A DNA stretch of 64,000 nucleotides from DASSCW01 sp036556695 (GTDB lineage Bacteria; Chloroflexota; Limnocylindria; QHBO01): positions 35,764-99,763 of the forward strand of contig DATBIY010000013.1 in assembly GCA_036556695.1 (NCBI GenBank). Reading direction: 5' to 3'. A program made the position numbers and the translations under genes. This document shows, in pieces, positions 62,020 to 64,000 of this stretch. Below the pieces are notes generated by a model. That model saw only the letters and a program-made list of their open reading frames with translations, was not told the origin of the DNA and did no database searches. The stretch's first letter is position 1. Each line of letters opens with the position of its first letter.

Positions 62020-62278
62020 TCGTCACCTCGAGCGACTGCATTCCCGGCTCCACGGTCGCGCCGAGCGCGCGCTGGACCGCATCGGCCAGGCGTCGCGGCT
62101 CCCGGCAGGCGGGATCGTCACAGATGTAGCTTCCCCGGCCGGCCGCCTTGCCGGTGGGATCGGGCGCGACCGTGCCGTCCGCGCTGCGCACCAGGCGGGT
62201 CATCGATCGCTTCGGACGGACCGCGCGGCAGGCCGCGCAGGTCCGCATCGGCACATGGTCAGGATGACGCTTCGGCAT
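62006..62278 (-). CDS. rnpM: YlxR/RnpM family RNA-binding protein
   Basis: The 90-residue protein matches YlxR: MRTCAACRAVRPKRSMTRLV, PDPTGKAAGRGSYICDDPAC. YlxR (RnpM) binds RNA and has been shown to modulate RNase P in Bacillus. The start is taken at ATG 62278 (MPKRHPDHV), which overlaps the nusA end by 20 bases; GTG 62254 and ATG 62248 are alternatives. It lies between nusA and infB, its standard place. Confidence 0.88.
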   Translation of the reverse strand: MPKRHPDHVPMRTCAACRAVRPKRSMTRLVRSADGTVAPDPTGKAAGRGSYICDDPACREPRRLADAVQRALGATVEPGMQSLEVTNAPT

Positions 62279-63410
62279 CGGCCGTCGCCTCCTCCGCCGT
62301 CGCCTCATCGGCCGTCGGCTCATCGGCCGGCGAGCCGTCGTCGTGGGAAGCCGCCGCGGTGGCCACGCCGGCATCCGAGCGGATATCGATGCGCCAGCCG
62401 GTCAGCTTGGCCGCCAGGCGCGCGTTCTGGCCCTCCTTGCCGATGGCCAGGCTGAGCTGCCGCTCCGGCACGATGACGTTGGCGATCTTGTGCTCCTCGT
62501 CGATGCGCACGCTGAGCACCTCGGCCGGCGAAAGCGCCTCGGCCACGTACTGGCCGGGATCCTCGTGCCACAGCACGATGTCGACCTTCTCGCCGTTGAG
62601 CTCGGCCACGATGGCCTGGATGCGCGCGCCGCGCTGCCCCACCGCCGATCCCTTGGCGTCGACGCCCGGCTGCCGGCTCTCGACCGACACCTTGGAGCGG
62701 CTACCGGCCTCACGGGCGATGCCGCGGATCACGACCGTGCCGTTGTAGATCTCGGGAATCTCCATCTCCATCAGGCGGCGCAGGAAGCCACGATGCGTGC
62801 GGCTCACGACGAGCACCGGGCCACGCGTGGTACGGCGCACCTCGAGCACGTAGACCTTCAGGTGCTGCCCGATGCGGTAGTGCTCCCCGGGGAGCTGCTC
62901 GGTGACTGCCAGCACGGCCTCCACGCCCTTGCCCATGTCGAGCACCACGGCCTGGTCGGTGGTGCGATGCACCACGCCGGTCATGATCTCGCCCTCGCGG
63001 CTGGCGTACTGGCCGTACACCACGTCGCGCTCCGCCTCGCGCAGGCGCTGGCGATACACCTGGCCGGCGGTCTGCGCCGCGATCCGGCCGAGCTGCGCCT
63101 GCGTCACGTTCTCGGGCACGCGGACTTTTCCGCCCACGCCGGTGGAGGGGTCAACCTTCTGCGCTTCGGCCACCACCATCTGGATCTCCGGGTCCTCGAT
63201 CTCGGCCTCGCCGGCCACGACCTCGTACTCGCGGAATACGCTGATCTGGCCACTCTCCGGGTCCACGTGGACGACCACGTTCTCCGGTGCGTCGGCATTG
63301 CGGCGGTATGCGGACTCGATGGCCTGCTCGAGCGTGTGGATGAGGATGTCCTGCGGCACGCCCTTCTCGGCGTTCAACTGGAGCAGCGCTCCGATGAAGT
63401 CTCGATTCAC
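62259..63410 (-). CDS. nusA: Transcription termination/antitermination factor NusA
   Basis: NusA binds RNA polymerase and modulates pausing and termination. The 383-residue protein has the N-terminal domain (FIGALLQLNAEKGVPQDILI, LEQAIESAYRR), the S1 domain (GEIMTGVVHRTTDQAVVLDM), KH1 and KH2 (VGQRGARIQAIVAELNGEKV; LAIGKEGQNARLAAKLTGWR), and an Ala/Glu/Asp-rich tail. GTG 63410 has GAGGTG 5 nt upstream. No rimP is found upstream in the window. Its leader holds a terminator-like hairpin. Confidence 0.96.
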   Translation of the reverse strand: MNRDFIGALLQLNAEKGVPQDILIHTLEQAIESAYRRNADAPENVVVHVDPESGQISVFREYEVVAGEAEIEDPEIQMVVAEAQKVDPSTGVGGKVRVPENVTQAQLGRIAAQTAGQVYRQRLREAERDVVYGQYASREGEIMTGVVHRTTDQAVVLDMGKGVEAVLAVTEQLPGEHYRIGQHLKVYVLEVRRTTRGPVLVVSRTHRGFLRRLMEMEIPEIYNGTVVIRGIAREAGSRSKVSVESRQPGVDAKGSAVGQRGARIQAIVAELNGEKVDIVLWHEDPGQYVAEALSPAEVLSVRIDEEHKIANVIVPERQLSLAIGKEGQNARLAAKLTGWRIDIRSDAGVATAAASHDDGSPADEPTADEATAEEATADAEASS

Positions 63411-63442
63411 GTCCGCACCTCGCGCCCTTGCGGGCAGAAACA

Positions 63443-63474
63443 AAAACGTGGGATGGCGAACCGACCCACGTTTT
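63443..63474 (-). terminator. Terminator-like hairpin in the nusA leader (candidate attenuator)
   Basis: On the minus strand AAAACGTGGG pairs perfectly with CCCACGTTTT around a 12-base loop, followed by a T-rich tract (TTTTTGTTTC). It lies between the candidate promoter at 63524-63532 and the nusA start at 63410. This is the architecture of a transcription attenuator. Confidence 0.65.
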
Positions 63475-63523
63475 CCCTAGTCAGTATCGATTCGGCTCGC
63501 TTTTTGGCGCGAAACCGACGCGG

Positions 63524-63532
63524 AGTATACCA
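63524..63532 (-). promoter_or_regulatory. Extended -10 promoter of the nusA operon
   Basis: TGGTATACT on the minus strand is an exact TGnTATACT extended -10 element. It predicts a start near 63517 and a leader of about 107 nt including the hairpin. No good -35 hexamer is seen. Confidence 0.6.
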
Positions 63533-63820
63533 GTCTCCACTCAATTCCGCAGGCCCCGGGGTGCCTGGTGGCTCCGTATTCAGCCGGCGAATGAACGAGC
63601 GAAGGAACGGGCACTCCGCCGTCGTTTCAGTCGCCCAGTAAATCAGCTGGCGTCAGAGATCCCCGTCTGGACGCTGCATGAGGCGCTCCGCCGCCCATTC
63701 ATTCGTGGGATGAATACGCCGCTTTCCTGAAACCATCGCGTGCGGATTCGAGGACGGACTGCGCTACAGGACGAAGCCGAGGGGTGGGGCTACCGTGCCG
63801 AACGACGTTGCGAAGCCGTC
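63533..63820. other. Intergenic region between rseP and nusA
   Basis: These 288 bases show no supported gene, tRNA or repeat on either strand. The usual rimP gene is absent from this position. Confidence 0.5.
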
Positions 63821-63841
63821 GGGGTGCGGCAGGCGCACCCC
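63821..63841 (-). terminator. Hairpin downstream of rseP
   Basis: GGGGTGCG and CGCACCCC form a perfect 8-bp stem with a five-base loop, beginning 6 bases after the rseP stop. There is no T-run after it, so it is a weak terminator candidate. Confidence 0.45.
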
Positions 63842-63846
63842 ACAAC

Positions 63847-64000
63847 TTACGCCCCGAAGAGGTTCTGGACATCCTGGATCGAGATCAGGATGACGAGCGC
63901 GATGAGCACCATGAAGCCGGTCAGGTAGATCAGCGCCTCGCGCTCGGCTGGCAGCTTACGACGACGCACCGCCTCGACTGCGATCACCAGGATCCGCCCG
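63847..64000 (-). CDS. rseP: RIP metalloprotease RseP, C-terminal end only
   Basis: The frame enters from the right edge and stops at TAA 63847-63849. The visible 50 residues (GRILVIAVEAVRRRKLPAER, then EALIYLTGFMVLIALVILIS) match the C-terminal end of the site-2 protease RseP: the polar EAxRxR...EREAL segment and the last membrane helix. RseP cleaves transmembrane segments of anti-sigma factors. The zinc site HExxH and PDZ domain lie outside the window. Confidence 0.8.
   Translation of the reverse strand, partial: GRILVIAVEAVRRRKLPAEREALIYLTGFMVLIALVILISIQDVQNLFGA

Noticed and set aside
59989..62748. A 919-codon plus-strand frame opposite infB and nusA
   Set aside because: The real genes on the other strand are unmistakable; the frame is a codon-bias artefact.
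63475..63846. A rimP gene or an initiator tRNA gene upstream of nusA
   Set aside because: No frame has RimP features and no T-loop (GTTCRANNC) with cloverleaf pairing is present.

Overview
The window is a gene-dense, GC-rich bacterial chromosome segment with no insertion sequences, phage genes, CRISPR arrays, rRNA or tRNA genes that I could see. The mix suggests a member of the Chloroflexota (Limnocylindria/Ellin6529-like lineages are my best guess). It includes RNase Y plus RNase J, RodZ-FtsK-RNase J-UDG-PNPase, an F420-type luciferase-like oxidoreductase, a MoCo xanthine dehydrogenase, DUF2905 and DUF3830. A high-GC actinobacterium-like relative is not excluded. The phylum is inferred from gene content, not measured.

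Layout. 1-4.9 kb: start of an EF-G gene (-), PAS and MBL-fold proteins, then yebC and ruvC-ruvA. 4.9-10.6 kb: a urate-degradation run on the minus strand (uricase, a GNAT-OHCU decarboxylase fusion, a DUF6265 protein, HIU hydrolase), divergent from a DUF3830 protein and a cyclic amidohydrolase. 10.6-14.7 kb: a secreted M1-like peptidase, a J-domain protein and malate synthase. 14.7-21.8 kb: three-subunit xanthine dehydrogenase-type enzyme, a D-aminoacylase-like amidohydrolase and a MocA-like cytidylyltransferase. 21.8-31.8 kb: ruvB, a purine permease, queA, tgt, recA-recX and an LLM oxidoreductase. 32-39.4 kb: rny-ymdB-miaA, a GGDEF-EAL protein, hflX and a PLP enzyme. 39.4-44.5 kb: a nucleoside hydrolase lipoprotein and a GcvT-like/MTHFR pair. 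44.7-64 kb: one long minus-strand series, rseP, nusA, rnpM, infB, rbfA, nrnA, truB, ribF, rpsO, pnp, udg, rnj, ftsK, rodZ, yajQ, cinA, murC.

How the genes work together. Permease, xanthine dehydrogenase, MoCo maturation, uricase, HIU hydrolase, OHCU decarboxylase and a hydantoinase/allantoinase-type enzyme form a purine-to-allantoin pathway spread over about 20 kb. Malate synthase could take up glyoxylate from further breakdown. The nusA-to-rnj series groups transcription, ribosome maturation and RNA decay. RNase Y, RNase J, NrnA and PNPase are all within 32 kb.

Most striking observations. (1) The PNPase carries a complete DEDDh (DnaQ-type) 3'-5' exonuclease domain inserted in its helical linker, with all five catalytic residues present. 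(2) An nGCTAnnnT box recurs before genes, and in about ten cases a TANNNT hexamer sits only 6-7 nt before the start codon, pointing to leaderless transcription. (3) recX and a PLP-enzyme gene appear to start at CTG. (4) A terminator-like hairpin lies between a strong extended -10 promoter and the nusA start, a candidate attenuator.
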